Notes under the pieces: generated by a model
The model's input: the letters and a program-made list of their open reading frames with translations, nothing else
What the model was told of the DNA's origin: nothing
The model's database searches: none
In this document: positions 34,493 through 43,860 of the stretch, piece by piece
Layout: each line of letters starts with the position of its first letter
Numbering within the stretch: the first letter of the stretch is position 1
Source: Cryomorpha sp963741985
GTDB taxonomy: Bacteria > Bacteroidota > Bacteroidia > Flavobacteriales_D > Cryomorphaceae
Assembly (NCBI GenBank): GCA_963741985.1
Contig: CAVUKD010000002.1
Span: 1,798,001-1,862,000, forward strand
Direction of reading: 5' to 3'
DNA: 64,000 bases
Position numbers and translations under genes: made by a program

Positions 34493-35803
34493 TCAATATG
34501 CCGCCTTTTCCGATTCGTAAATCAAGACCAAACTTTCTTTAAAAGCCTCGGTGGCTTTCCGCAAATCTTCCGGAGTATGTGCGCGAGAAACAAATCCAAC
34601 CTCAAATCCCGAAGGACCAATATAAACGCCGCGATCCAACAATGCTCCGTGAAGCGATTTGAAATTGGCCATTCCATTTGCGGGAATATCGCTACTTCTC
34701 TCAATTTTTTCTTTTTCAGTAAAGGCCACCCAGAAAATGGAACCAATACGGAATATTTTGAACGGATATCCTTTACTTTCGGCAAAAGTGTTTAACCCAT
34801 CAATAAATCCGGCAGTTTTTTTCTCGAGATTTTCATAAAATCCATTTTTGAGACAGGCGTCGATTTGTGCGATTCCGGCAGCCATAGCGACCGGATTTCC
34901 ACTTAAGGTTCCGGCTTGATAAACAGGTCCTTCCGGCGAAACGCAAGACATGATTACGCTGCTCGCAGCATAAGCTCCCACCGGAAGTCCGCCTCCTATA
35001 ATTTTGCCAAAAGCAAGAATATCGGGTTTGATATCATAAAGTCCGGCGGCTCCTTCAAATCCAACTCTGAAACCGGAAATTACCTCATCAAAAAAGAGTA
35101 AAATTCCTTCGCGGGTGCATATATCCCGTAAAAACTGGAGATACTTTTTATCCTGAAGAAGAAGGCCATTATTTGCCGGAATCGGTTCGATAATAATGCA
35201 TGCTATATCGCCTTCGAATTCTTTTATGGCTGCTTCGACCGCCGCCTCGTCGTGGAGCGGAAGTACAATAGTCTCCTTGACAAAAGCTTCAGGAACCCCT
35301 GCCGAAGAAGAGGTGCCTAATGTAGCCAGACCACTTCCGGCTTGAACCATGAGCGAATCAACATGGCCATGGTAGCAACCTTCAAATTTGATAATTTTAT
35401 TTCGGCCGGTATAACCACGTGCAAGGCGTATTCCAGACATGGTAGCCTCGGTTCCGGAGTTGACAAAACGAATTTTTTCAATAAACCGGTGATTAGATAT
35501 AATTAGCTCCGCAAGCTCGTTTTCCAACTGGGTAGGAGCACCAAAAGTGGTTCCTTTTTGCACTGTTTCATTTACGGCATCTACGACTTCTATAGGAGCA
35601 TGACCCAAAATAAGCGGACCGTAGGAACAGCAAAAATCGATATAGTCGTTGCCATCGACATCATAGATATGCGCTTCTTCGCCGCGCTCGATAAAAAGCG
35701 GATGTCCGCCCACGGCCTTAAAAGCTCTTACAGGGCTGTTTACACCTCCCGGAAAGAGGGTTTTTGCTTTTTCGAATAGGCGATCAGAATGTTTTCGATT
35801 CAT
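34493..35803 (-). CDS. hemL: glutamate-1-semialdehyde 2,1-aminomutase
   Basis: The 436-residue enzyme starts at ATG 35803 (MNRKHSDRLFEKAKTLFPGG); an 18-codon upstream extension is not family-like. Signature blocks are GGVNSPVRAFKAVGGHPLFI, FVNSGTEATMSGIRLARGYT, the PLP-lysine segment ILAFGKIIGGGLPVGAY and YQAGTLSGNPVAMAAG. It converts glutamate-1-semialdehyde to 5-aminolevulinate, the committed precursor of heme and other tetrapyrroles; hemH is also in this window. It is divergent from kynU, with about 80 bases between the start codons. Confidence 0.97.
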   Translation of the reverse strand: MNRKHSDRLFEKAKTLFPGGVNSPVRAFKAVGGHPLFIERGEEAHIYDVDGNDYIDFCCSYGPLILGHAPIEVVDAVNETVQKGTTFGAPTQLENELAELIISNHRFIEKIRFVNSGTEATMSGIRLARGYTGRNKIIKFEGCYHGHVDSLMVQAGSGLATLGTSSSAGVPEAFVKETIVLPLHDEAAVEAAIKEFEGDIACIIIEPIPANNGLLLQDKKYLQFLRDICTREGILLFFDEVISGFRVGFEGAAGLYDIKPDILAFGKIIGGGLPVGAYAASSVIMSCVSPEGPVYQAGTLSGNPVAMAAGIAQIDACLKNGFYENLEKKTAGFIDGLNTFAESKGYPFKIFRIGSIFWVAFTEKEKIERSSDIPANGMANFKSLHGALLDRGVYIGPSGFEVGFVSRAHTPEDLRKATEAFKESLVLIYESEKAAY

Positions 35804-35822
35804 AAGGTCTGACTTTTTTAGC

Positions 35823-35852
35823 TTGGCAATAATTGTAAATGCCGTAATTTGC
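35823..35852 (+). promoter_or_regulatory. promoter of kynU-kmo
   Basis: TTG at 35823-35825 and TAATTTGC at 35845-35852 are separated by 19 bases. The second element is one base shorter than TAnnTTTGC. The kynU ATG at 35886 follows at a normal leader distance. Confidence 0.45.
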
Positions 35853-35885
35853 GGCAAAATTAAGTTATTAAATCCCTTTTGCGAA

Positions 35886-37163
35886 ATGCATTTATTTAAA
35901 GATTTAGCACAAAACCACGATACCCATGATGAATTGGCGCACTTTCGTCAACATTTTTATTTTCCGGAAACGGATGCGGACCATTGCGTTTATTTCACTG
36001 GAAATTCCTTAGGCTTGCAACCAAAATCGGTACGTGAATATATTAATAGTGAGCTTGCTGACTGGGCGAAATACGGAGTGGAAGGACATTTTGATGCAGA
36101 GCATCCTTGGTTTTCGTACCATGAATTGTTAATGACTCCTGCCGCCAAAATGGTGGGTGCTCATACCAGCGAAGTCGTTCATATGAATGGCCTTACGACA
36201 AACATCCATTTGTTAATGGTTAGTTTTTACCGGCCAACTCAGGAGCGGTACAAAATACTATGTGAAGCCAAGGCATTTCCAAGCGATCAGTACGCACTTG
36301 AATCCCAGGTGAAATTTCATGGTTTCGATCCGAAAGATGCGATTGTTGAGGTTTCTCCCAGAGAAGGTGAGCACACGATTCGTCATGAAGATATTGAGGC
36401 GGCTATCGCCGAAAATAAGGATCAACTCGCTCTGGTTTTTTGGGGAGGAGTGAATTATTATACCGGTCAGTTGTTTGATATGAAGCGGATTGTTAAAGTT
36501 GGACAAAAGGCAGGCGCTATTGTTGGTTTCGATTTGGCGCACGCCGCCGGAAATGTTCCGCTTGAATTGCATGACTGGAACGTGGATTTTGCCGCATGGT
36601 GTACCTACAAGTATTTTAATTCGGGCCCCGGATCAGTTTCAGGAATTTTTGTGCATGAAAAACACGCCCGTGAAGATTTACCGCGATTTGCCGGTTGGTG
36701 GGGCTACAATAAAGAGAAGCGATTTAAAATGGAACCCGGCTTTGATCCTATCCCCGGCGCCGAGGGCTGGCAATTGAGCAATGCTCCAATTTTTGCCATG
36801 GCACCGCACTTCGCTTCCTTGAAAATGTTTGAATCCGTGGGGATGGAGAAACTTCGCTTCAAAAGCATAAAATTGACAGCTTATCTCGAAGAAGTAGTCC
36901 GTTTTATCGCCAAAGAGAATAATGCCGATATTGAAATTATCACTCCACGCAATTCAGCGTCGAGAGGTTGTCAGCTTAGTTTTTTGGCGCATGGGTATGG
37001 CAAAGATCTGTTTAATTTTCTGGCCGAAAATGGTGTTTTTGCAGATTGGCGTGAACCGAATGTTATTCGCATCGCTCCGGTTCCTTTGTACAATTCGTAT
37101 TTCGATTGTTATAAATTTGGCGAAATCCTCGATGACGCTCTTAAAAACGTTAAAAAGAAATGA
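35886..37163 (+). CDS. kynU: kynureninase
   Basis: The 425-residue PLP enzyme starts at ATG 35886 (MHLFKDLAQNHDTHDELAHF); the upstream extension lies in the promoter. Family blocks include VYFTGNSLGLQPKSV, VHMNGLTTNIHLLMVSFYRP, VGFDLAHAAGNVPLELHDWN and the Schiff-base lysine K242 in CTYKYFNSGPGSVSGIFVHE. It splits kynurenine to anthranilate and alanine, or 3-hydroxykynurenine to 3-hydroxyanthranilate. Its TGA overlaps the kmo ATG (ATGA), so both are made together. No tryptophan dioxygenase or downstream NAD-branch gene is in the window. Confidence 0.96.
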   Translation: MHLFKDLAQNHDTHDELAHFRQHFYFPETDADHCVYFTGNSLGLQPKSVREYINSELADWAKYGVEGHFDAEHPWFSYHELLMTPAAKMVGAHTSEVVHMNGLTTNIHLLMVSFYRPTQERYKILCEAKAFPSDQYALESQVKFHGFDPKDAIVEVSPREGEHTIRHEDIEAAIAENKDQLALVFWGGVNYYTGQLFDMKRIVKVGQKAGAIVGFDLAHAAGNVPLELHDWNVDFAAWCTYKYFNSGPGSVSGIFVHEKHAREDLPRFAGWWGYNKEKRFKMEPGFDPIPGAEGWQLSNAPIFAMAPHFASLKMFESVGMEKLRFKSIKLTAYLEEVVRFIAKENNADIEIITPRNSASRGCQLSFLAHGYGKDLFNFLAENGVFADWREPNVIRIAPVPLYNSYFDCYKFGEILDDALKNVKKK

Positions 37164-38506
37164 AAAATGTACTCGTAATTGGTGGCGGGCTTGTTGGCTC
37201 CTTATTGTCTGCAAATCTTGCTCGCCAAGGTTATAAAGTGCGCCTCTTTGAACGACGAAGTGATTCCAGAGGAGTGGTTGTGGAAGCCGGTAAATCGATC
37301 AATCTTGCCTTGAGTACCCGCGGATGGAAAGCTCTCGATATGATCGGAATGCGCCAAGAGATTGAAAAAATCGCCATTCCCATGTACGGTCGCCTGATCC
37401 ACGATACAGAAGGAAATACTTCGATGCAGCCATACGGCAAAGCAGGGCAGGCGATCTATTCCGTCTCTCGCGGCGATTTGAATATTTCACTCCTCAATAA
37501 GGCTGAAAACGCTTATGGAGTGGAGCTCTTTTTCGACTGGAAATGCATGGATGTCGATTTTGAAAAGGGTGAAGCTCATTTTTTAAACGGAGTTACCGGC
37601 GAGAGTCGAACCGAAACTGCAGATTTAATCTTCGGTACCGATGGTGCTTTCTCGGAAGTGCGAAGCGGTATGCAGCGTACCCGAAGATTTAATTATGAGC
37701 AAGAATTTATTCCGCATGGATACCGTGAGCTACTTATGCCGGCAGGAGCAAATGGATCACATAGACTTGAAAAAAATGCGCTACACATCTGGCCGCGGGG
37801 GGGATACATGCTTATTGCACTTCCCAATCTTGACGGCAGTTATACATGCACCCTTTTTATGCCGTACGAAGGCAAAAACTCCTTTGAATCGCTAAGGGAT
37901 GATGCGTCGGTCGATCGGTTCTTTAAGGAAACTTTCCCTGATTTTTATGCGCTTATGCCCGATATTGTTGCAAATTATAAAGAGCATCCACTTTCTGATC
38001 TTGTGATTATTCGCTGCTATCCTTGGGTGCGCAATCATACGCTTATTCTCGGCGATGCATCTCATGCCATTGTACCTTTTTACGGCCAGGGAATGAATGC
38101 AGGTTTTGAAGATTGTACCGTACTCAATTCGCTGCTTGAAGCCAGAAATCACAATTGGGATGAAATTTTGCCCGAATTCCAGCGCTTTCGAAAACCGGAT
38201 GCAGATGCCATTGCTGATCTTGCCATGCAAAATTATGTGGAGATGCGCGATCTCGTAGCTGATGACGCTTTCATTTTGCGTAAGAAAATAGAACGAAAAA
38301 TATATCTCAAACATCCGGATAAATGGGTTCCACTTTATTCTCAGGTTACCTTTAGCCATGAGCGATACAGTGAAGCGCAGGCTACCGGAAAACTTCAGGA
38401 TAAAATTATGGCCGAAGTAATGCAGGAGCCTGATATCGAACAAAATTGGGATAGTGAGGCAATTGAAAATATGATTTTGCGCAAATTTCGGGAAGCGCGC
38501 GGGTAA
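37160..38506 (+). CDS. kmo: kynurenine 3-monooxygenase
   Basis: The 448-residue flavoprotein begins MKNVLVIGGGLVGSLLSANL, with a GxGxxG dinucleotide motif, and has the GDASHAIVPFYGQGMNAGFE segment typical of aromatic hydroxylases that bind FAD. SINLALSTRGWKALDMIG and FIPHGYRELLMPAG are typical of kynurenine monooxygenases. It hydroxylates kynurenine with NADPH and oxygen to 3-hydroxykynurenine, which kynU can then cleave. The C-terminal helices LAMQNYVEMRDLVADDAFIL also match. The four-base overlap with kynU supports an operon for tryptophan breakdown or quinolinate supply. Confidence 0.96.
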   Translation: MKNVLVIGGGLVGSLLSANLARQGYKVRLFERRSDSRGVVVEAGKSINLALSTRGWKALDMIGMRQEIEKIAIPMYGRLIHDTEGNTSMQPYGKAGQAIYSVSRGDLNISLLNKAENAYGVELFFDWKCMDVDFEKGEAHFLNGVTGESRTETADLIFGTDGAFSEVRSGMQRTRRFNYEQEFIPHGYRELLMPAGANGSHRLEKNALHIWPRGGYMLIALPNLDGSYTCTLFMPYEGKNSFESLRDDASVDRFFKETFPDFYALMPDIVANYKEHPLSDLVIIRCYPWVRNHTLILGDASHAIVPFYGQGMNAGFEDCTVLNSLLEARNHNWDEILPEFQRFRKPDADAIADLAMQNYVEMRDLVADDAFILRKKIERKIYLKHPDKWVPLYSQVTFSHERYSEAQATGKLQDKIMAEVMQEPDIEQNWDSEAIENMILRKFREARG

Positions 38507-38571
38507 CAAAGTGTCGATTTTTGCGTATTTCATGTGTGCGATTTTAAAACATCGGCCTAAAATTTTTCAAA

Positions 38572-39414
38572 ATGCGTAAGTTGATCCTCATTTCTACCTT
38601 TTTAGTTCCGCTATTCTGTCATGGGCAAGCACAACCAAAAGGGGATATCTTTCCCTCTTTTGGAAATTATGAACGAAAAGGCTGGCTCGTGAATCCTGCC
38701 CTTACATACATGGTGGGACCTGTCAAAGCTGCTCAGGATCGAATATGGCTCGGATCCGATTCTGTGTATGACGTTGCGTATGATGCACAGGGAAAGGTAG
38801 GAGTCGGATTGGAAATAGCCCGTTTTTATGCCATTGATCATTCCCCAATAATAAGTTATGTGGATTTTGCTTTAGGATTGAAAATTCTGCACGGTGTGGA
38901 ACGTTATACAGCGATACTCGACGACCCCGACAGATTGCAGCCGTATTCCCGCAAGGGAGGTGGAACTTTTAGCCACAGCTATTTTACCGCCAGCTTTAAT
39001 GCTACCAATTCTATTCCGCTTGCTAAATCCTTATTTTTGAATAATACATTGGGAATCAATGGGGATTACCGATTTGCCGATGCGTATACTTACAATGAAC
39101 AGGGGATTCCAATGCATCTCAATACTCCAGAAAGATTTGTTTTCCAAGCACATTATTCCATCGGAATTGGGTTTAAATTAAGCCCAAACATGATGCTGAT
39201 TCCTTCGGTAGAAACACCAATAGTCAACTTTTACACATATGATGATTTAAAATCGACTTTTGCCATTTTTAATTCGCGTTACCGACCTTTGATTTTTCGC
39301 CTTACCCTTTTGGTATTGGATAATAAGCCCGATCGAAAATGTCCTAAAAAAGTTCGTTCGCGCAAGAACAAAGAAAGTTTATTCGGTACCTTGGACAGCA
39401 AACGCCCCTGGTAA
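38572..39414 (+). CDS. secreted protein, probable outer-membrane barrel
   Basis: The 280-residue protein has a signal peptide, MRKLILISTFLVPLFCHGQA, then alternating aromatic-rich strands with Y/F and G turns (YVDFALGLKILHGVERYTAI, then HYSIGIGFKLSPNMMLIPSV). It ends in a basic tail (PKKVRSRKNKESLFG) after a strand FRLTLLVLD. It resembles uncharacterised Bacteroidota membrane-barrel proteins rather than any enzyme. It follows kmo by 65 bases in the same direction and converges on the MBL-fold gene with 15 bases between stops. Function unknown. Confidence 0.6.
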   Translation: MRKLILISTFLVPLFCHGQAQPKGDIFPSFGNYERKGWLVNPALTYMVGPVKAAQDRIWLGSDSVYDVAYDAQGKVGVGLEIARFYAIDHSPIISYVDFALGLKILHGVERYTAILDDPDRLQPYSRKGGGTFSHSYFTASFNATNSIPLAKSLFLNNTLGINGDYRFADAYTYNEQGIPMHLNTPERFVFQAHYSIGIGFKLSPNMMLIPSVETPIVNFYTYDDLKSTFAIFNSRYRPLIFRLTLLVLDNKPDRKCPKKVRSRKNKESLFGTLDSKRPW

Positions 39415-39429
39415 TATTCCCTTATTGTC

Positions 39430-40062
39430 CTATCTCAAAAATGGATTATGGGCTTTTTCATAGCCGATGGTCGTAGGTTCCATATGTCCTGCGTAGACTT
39501 TTATATCCTCGGGAAGAACGAAAAGAATATCCCTGATGGAATCCAAAAGTGTTTGCATATCACCTCCAGGTAAATCAGTTCGGCCGATACTTTTTCTGAA
39601 AAGCACATCACCTGAAACCAATGTTTTGGAATCGGGGTGGTAGAACGCCACATGGCCGGGACTATGGCCGGGAACACACAGGATTTCAAATTTTTCATCA
39701 CCAAGCATAATAGAATTTGCAGGCAAAATCGTTGGTTCCGGCGATGGCGAATAATTCAACCCAAACATTTGGGCGGAAGCCCCAACAGCATTCAGCATTG
39801 GAATTTCAAGCTTGTGAATTTGTGGGGACAAACCGAATTTTCGAGCCACGAATTCATTGCCCAGCACATGATCAATATGGCAGTGGGTGTTGAGCAAAGC
39901 AACCGGCTTGAGTTCATTCTTTTCGATAAAACTCACAAGTTCTGCTTCTTCACGTCGGTCGTGGCAGCCAGGGTCGATAATAAAGCATTCCTTTTGGTCG
40001 TTCCACACGAGATAGGTGTTTTCCTGAAAAGGATTAAAAGTAAAGGACTGAATATGAATCAT
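39430..40062 (-). CDS. MBL-fold metallo-hydrolase (glyoxalase II-like)
   Basis: The 210-residue protein has the metallo-beta-lactamase signature NTHCHIDHVLGNEFVA (H-x-H-x-D-H), a second histidine in VPGHSPGHVAFYH and a third metal ligand region LVSGDVLFRKSIGRTDLPGG, ending with VYAGHMEPTTIGYEKAHNP. The small size and the SIGRTDLPGGD loop are those of the YcbL/glyoxalase II-type hydrolases. The likely activity is a thioester or similar hydrolysis, but the exact substrate is unclear. It is divergent from the large propeller-barrel gene. Confidence 0.9.
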   Translation of the reverse strand: MIHIQSFTFNPFQENTYLVWNDQKECFIIDPGCHDRREEAELVSFIEKNELKPVALLNTHCHIDHVLGNEFVARKFGLSPQIHKLEIPMLNAVGASAQMFGLNYSPSPEPTILPANSIMLGDEKFEILCVPGHSPGHVAFYHPDSKTLVSGDVLFRKSIGRTDLPGGDMQTLLDSIRDILFVLPEDIKVYAGHMEPTTIGYEKAHNPFLR

Positions 40063-40184
40063 AGACTGTTTGTTATTGGATGTAGGGAATTTTAATACGA
40101 ACCTGTTTTAAGGTAATATAAAATCAATTTGTACGCAAGGTAAAATAATCAGGCCTGAAATTGGTTATATTTACAGTTTCCCAG

Positions 40185-43100
40185 ATGCAAAAATTAAAAG
40201 CAACCATCACTACCTTTCTTGTTCTGCTGTTAAGCGGAAGTCTGGGATATGCTCAATTTTACCAAGGCTCTCAGAATGAGTTTGGTAAGAACCGGGTGCA
40301 ATACCGCGAGTTTTTGTGGCAACAATTCCGGTTCAAAGAATACGACACATACTTTTATGAAGGCGGCGAGCAGCTTGCAAAATTTACGAGCCGGGTAGCT
40401 AAAAAGAATATTCTCGAACTCGAAGATGTTTTCGATTATACAATTGATGACAAAATCCAGTTTATTGTTTACAATACTCAATCCGATTTTAAGCAGAGCA
40501 ATATTGGGGTAAACGGTGAGGAACAATACAATATTGGTGGTGCCACCCGCATCGTAGGGTCTAAGGTATTTGTCTATTTTGAAGGTGATTATGTCAAATT
40601 TGAACAGCAAATAAAGGATGGTATTGCTCGGGTACTGATTGGTTCTATACTATATGGCGGTAACTGGCGCGACGTAATAAAAAGTTCGACCCTTCTTAAT
40701 TTGCCGGATTGGTATCTCGAGGGACTTATAATGTACGCTTCGAAAGATGTGAACAGTGATACCGAAAGTCTGATTCGCGATGGCGTGATGACTGGAAAGT
40801 ATGAGAAATTTAATCGGCTGGAAGGCAATGAATCTTACGTAGCTGGTTACGCTCTGTGGAATTATGTGGCTGAAACCTACGGTGAAAATATTATTCCCAA
40901 TATTCTTTATATGTCCCGCGTGAGCCGCAATGTGGAGAGTGGATTTCTTTTTGTGCTCGGCAAGTCGCTCGATTCTATAACCAAAGAGTTTATCGCCTAT
41001 TATAAAGGAAAGTACACTGTAGCTTCGCTCAAAAAGGAAGCAGTGGAACTCGAGGAATTACCGATAAAAGTGAAGAAAAACAGGGTTTATACCCACTTTG
41101 ATTTGAGTCCGGATGGCCGGAATGCAGCTTATGTGAGCAATATTCTCGGTCAGTATCGCATTTATCTTTACGATATATCAAAAGGAAAAAGAAAAAAATT
41201 GCTCAAGGCGGAGCATAGATTGGATCGAATAGTTGATTATAGTTTTCCTGTGCTCGCCTGGCATCCATCTGGAAGCGCGCTCTCCTACATTACCGAAAAG
41301 AGAGGCAAATTATTTCTGAACACTTACAATCTGGATGACAAGAAAACCACCAAGAGGGAAGTTTTTCAATTAGATAAAATTCTTTCCATGGCTTATAGTC
41401 CGAATGGCCAACAGATCATATTTTCAGGAGTGGACAACGGACAAACAGACCTTTATCTCTATTACAATATTGGTAACCGGCAAGAAAAATTGACCAATGA
41501 TCTCTATGGAGATTTTGAGCCAAGCTTTACCAAAGACGGGAATCGAATTCTTTTCACTTCGAACCGACCGGATGATACCTTAAGAACTGGGGTGATTCCA
41601 AACGTTGTACGTGAAAACAGAGACGTATATGCCTTCAATCTGAAGACGCGCTCACCTTATCTCGAACGAATAACCAAAACGCCCGAACTTATCGAGCACA
41701 ATCCCTATCAATACGATAGCATCCGTTACACCTTTAGGGCGGATTTTGAAGGAATTTCGAATCGCTACATTGCAACATACGACAGCACGATCAGCCGAAT
41801 CGATACAACTATTCATTACCGTTTTTATACAAACGCTTCAGCACTTACCAATTATAAAACGGATTTGCTTGACTATTCGGCAAGTCCAAAAACCGGTCGT
41901 TTTTCCACTTTTTCGATCAGCGATGGTAGTTATCATTTTTATACGGGCACCTTTCGAAATGACAATTTAGAAAATGTACTTACCGATTCGTCTTCAACCA
42001 GGCAACGAGAATGGTCTGATTTTGAAAATAATGATTCAGACAAATTTGAAAATTCGAAAATAGAAACGGTAACTCCTATACAAATAGATAAAAAGCCTAC
42101 CAAAGGAAATGAGGAAGGTAAAATTGATATTTCCAATTACAAGTTTGAAGGTGAAAAGAACTTTGATTATCAGAAGGAAACCATAAATATTACCGAGGTT
42201 CCCGACGAAAAGTCGGTTTATGCTCCGCCCAAAGAAGGGGTTTCCCGTCTCGACAGCCTTGCGCTGCCGGGAGCTCGGAATTATAATATCAATTTCACCA
42301 CCGATTACGTTCTGACCCAGCTCGACAACTCGTTCATGACTGATTTTTATCAGAACTTTTCCAATGCGAGCAATCTTAATCCGGGATTGAGCGGTTTGAT
42401 AAAATACGGAACAAGTGATCTTTTTGAGGATTATAAGATCGTAGGTGGTTTCCGTCTGGCTGGAAATTTTGACAACAATACGTTTATGATAATGGGCGAG
42501 GATCTCTCCCGGCGTATTGACCGACGATTGCAATTGTACCGTCAGGCGCAAAGGTATTTTGGTGATCTCAGGGTGGTTCAGGTGGTTACTTATTCAGGTG
42601 CCTATCGCATGAGCTATCCGGTAAATGAGGTGTTCAGCATTCGCGGATCTGGTTTGTATCGCTATGATAGGTATATTCCGTTGGCAACGGATCAAATTTC
42701 GGCTGCCGCAGAAATCACTACTCAAAATTACATGGGACTCAAAGGCGAAATCGTTTTTGATAATGCCTTAAATATGGGTCTGAACCTTCGCCGGGGAATG
42801 CGGTGGAAGTTATGGGCTGAGTATTACAAGGATCCACTCGACTTTAAACGTGATTTTATGACTTTCGGGTTGGATTTTCGCCATTATCAAAAAATTCATC
42901 GCAACCTCATCTGGGCTAACCGTGTCGCTTGGAGCTCTTCGCTTGGAAAAGAGCGTCTTGCCTACTTCCTCGGTGGAGTGGATAATTGGTTATTTCCAAA
43001 AGAAGATAACAGCCTGCCCGTCGATCCGGAACAGAACTATGCGTATCAAACCCGCGGAAGCCCGATGCGCGGATTTATTGCAAATGCCCGAAATGGAAAT

Positions 43101-43457
43101 AGTTTTGCAGTGATTAATTCAGAAATCCGATGGCCAATTTTCAGTTATTTCTATAGCAAACCGTTGAAAAGTGATTTCCTTGAGAATTTCCAAATAATTG
43201 GTTTTGGAGATGTTGGGTCGGCCTGGACAGGGCCGAGCCCGTACTCAGTTGAGAATGCATTTAATAGTCAGGTTATAGAGTCGGGTAACCTTACCATTGA
43301 AGTAAAAAATAACCGTAACCCTGTGGTTTATGGATATGGTTTTGGTTTGCGCTCAAGAATTCTCGGGTACTTCGTTCGCGCCGACTGGGCATGGGGTGTT
43401 GATGACGGTATTGTACTCGATTCTGTATTTTACCTATCTTTGGCACTCGATTTTTAA
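40185..43457 (+). CDS. large secreted peptidase MA/beta-propeller/outer-membrane barrel protein
   Basis: The 1,090-residue protein starts at ATG 40185 with a signal peptide, MQKLKATITTFLVLLLSGSL. Residues about 30-290 look like a peptidase-MA-type region (IQFIVYNTQSDFKQSNIGVN, LNLPDWYLEGLIMYAS, YVAGYALWNYVAETYG), but no HExxH is seen, so it is probably inactive. Residues about 300-500 carry PD40/TolB-like propeller blades (FDLSPDGRNAAYVSNILGQY, MAYSPNGQQIIFSGVDNG, FTKDGNRILFTSN). The last 350 residues form a BamA-like barrel ending LSLALDF. An exported multidomain outer-membrane protein with an unknown cargo is the best description. The next gene starts one base past its stop codon. Confidence 0.8.
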   Translation: MQKLKATITTFLVLLLSGSLGYAQFYQGSQNEFGKNRVQYREFLWQQFRFKEYDTYFYEGGEQLAKFTSRVAKKNILELEDVFDYTIDDKIQFIVYNTQSDFKQSNIGVNGEEQYNIGGATRIVGSKVFVYFEGDYVKFEQQIKDGIARVLIGSILYGGNWRDVIKSSTLLNLPDWYLEGLIMYASKDVNSDTESLIRDGVMTGKYEKFNRLEGNESYVAGYALWNYVAETYGENIIPNILYMSRVSRNVESGFLFVLGKSLDSITKEFIAYYKGKYTVASLKKEAVELEELPIKVKKNRVYTHFDLSPDGRNAAYVSNILGQYRIYLYDISKGKRKKLLKAEHRLDRIVDYSFPVLAWHPSGSALSYITEKRGKLFLNTYNLDDKKTTKREVFQLDKILSMAYSPNGQQIIFSGVDNGQTDLYLYYNIGNRQEKLTNDLYGDFEPSFTKDGNRILFTSNRPDDTLRTGVIPNVVRENRDVYAFNLKTRSPYLERITKTPELIEHNPYQYDSIRYTFRADFEGISNRYIATYDSTISRIDTTIHYRFYTNASALTNYKTDLLDYSASPKTGRFSTFSISDGSYHFYTGTFRNDNLENVLTDSSSTRQREWSDFENNDSDKFENSKIETVTPIQIDKKPTKGNEEGKIDISNYKFEGEKNFDYQKETINITEVPDEKSVYAPPKEGVSRLDSLALPGARNYNINFTTDYVLTQLDNSFMTDFYQNFSNASNLNPGLSGLIKYGTSDLFEDYKIVGGFRLAGNFDNNTFMIMGEDLSRRIDRRLQLYRQAQRYFGDLRVVQVVTYSGAYRMSYPVNEVFSIRGSGLYRYDRYIPLATDQISAAAEITTQNYMGLKGEIVFDNALNMGLNLRRGMRWKLWAEYYKDPLDFKRDFMTFGLDFRHYQKIHRNLIWANRVAWSSSLGKERLAYFLGGVDNWLFPKEDNSLPVDPEQNYAYQTRGSPMRGFIANARNGNSFAVINSEIRWPIFSYFYSKPLKSDFLENFQIIGFGDVGSAWTGPSPYSVENAFNSQVIESGNLTIEVKNNRNPVVYGYGFGLRSRILGYFVRADWAWGVDDGIVLDSVFYLSLALDF

Positions 43458-43458
43458 A

Positions 43459-43860
43459 ATGAAGATGGATTCCTCAACGCTTCTTATACTTATTGCAATT
43501 GGCATGAGCGCGGGTATTTTATCCGGATTTATCGGCGTCGGTGGTGGAATGATTATCGTACCCGGATTGATTTATTTTCTCGGAATGTCGCAGCACATGG
43601 CTCAAGGAACAAGCCTTGCGCTCATGATTCCGCCCATCGGAATTCTTGCCGTTTACAATTATTACAAAGCGGGTGATATCAATCTTGCTTATGCCGGAGT
43701 AATTGCCGCCACCTTTGTAGTGGGCGGTTTTATTGGTTCAAAGCTGTCTCTTAAAGTTTCACCCATTACCCTGCGCTTTATTTTTGGGGTAGTAATGCTT
43801 TATATCGCTATCAAATTGATTGGTAGTTCTTATCGGCCTGTTTTCAAAAAATTATTTTGA
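43459..43860 (+). CDS. half-size TauE/SafE (DUF81) membrane protein
   Basis: The 133-residue protein starts at ATG 43459, one base past the preceding stop; an extension back into the previous gene was rejected. It has four membrane spans and the diagnostic TauE/SafE loop GILSGFIGVGGGMIIVPGLI, with Q-G-T-S-L-A in the next helix. Usual members have eight spans in two repeats of about 250 residues; this one is a single repeat, so it would act as a homodimer. The family exports sulfite, sulfoacetate or related anions. It ends inside the TTG start of the M20 gene. Confidence 0.85.
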   Translation: MKMDSSTLLILIAIGMSAGILSGFIGVGGGMIIVPGLIYFLGMSQHMAQGTSLALMIPPIGILAVYNYYKAGDINLAYAGVIAATFVVGGFIGSKLSLKVSPITLRFIFGVVMLYIAIKLIGSSYRPVFKKLF

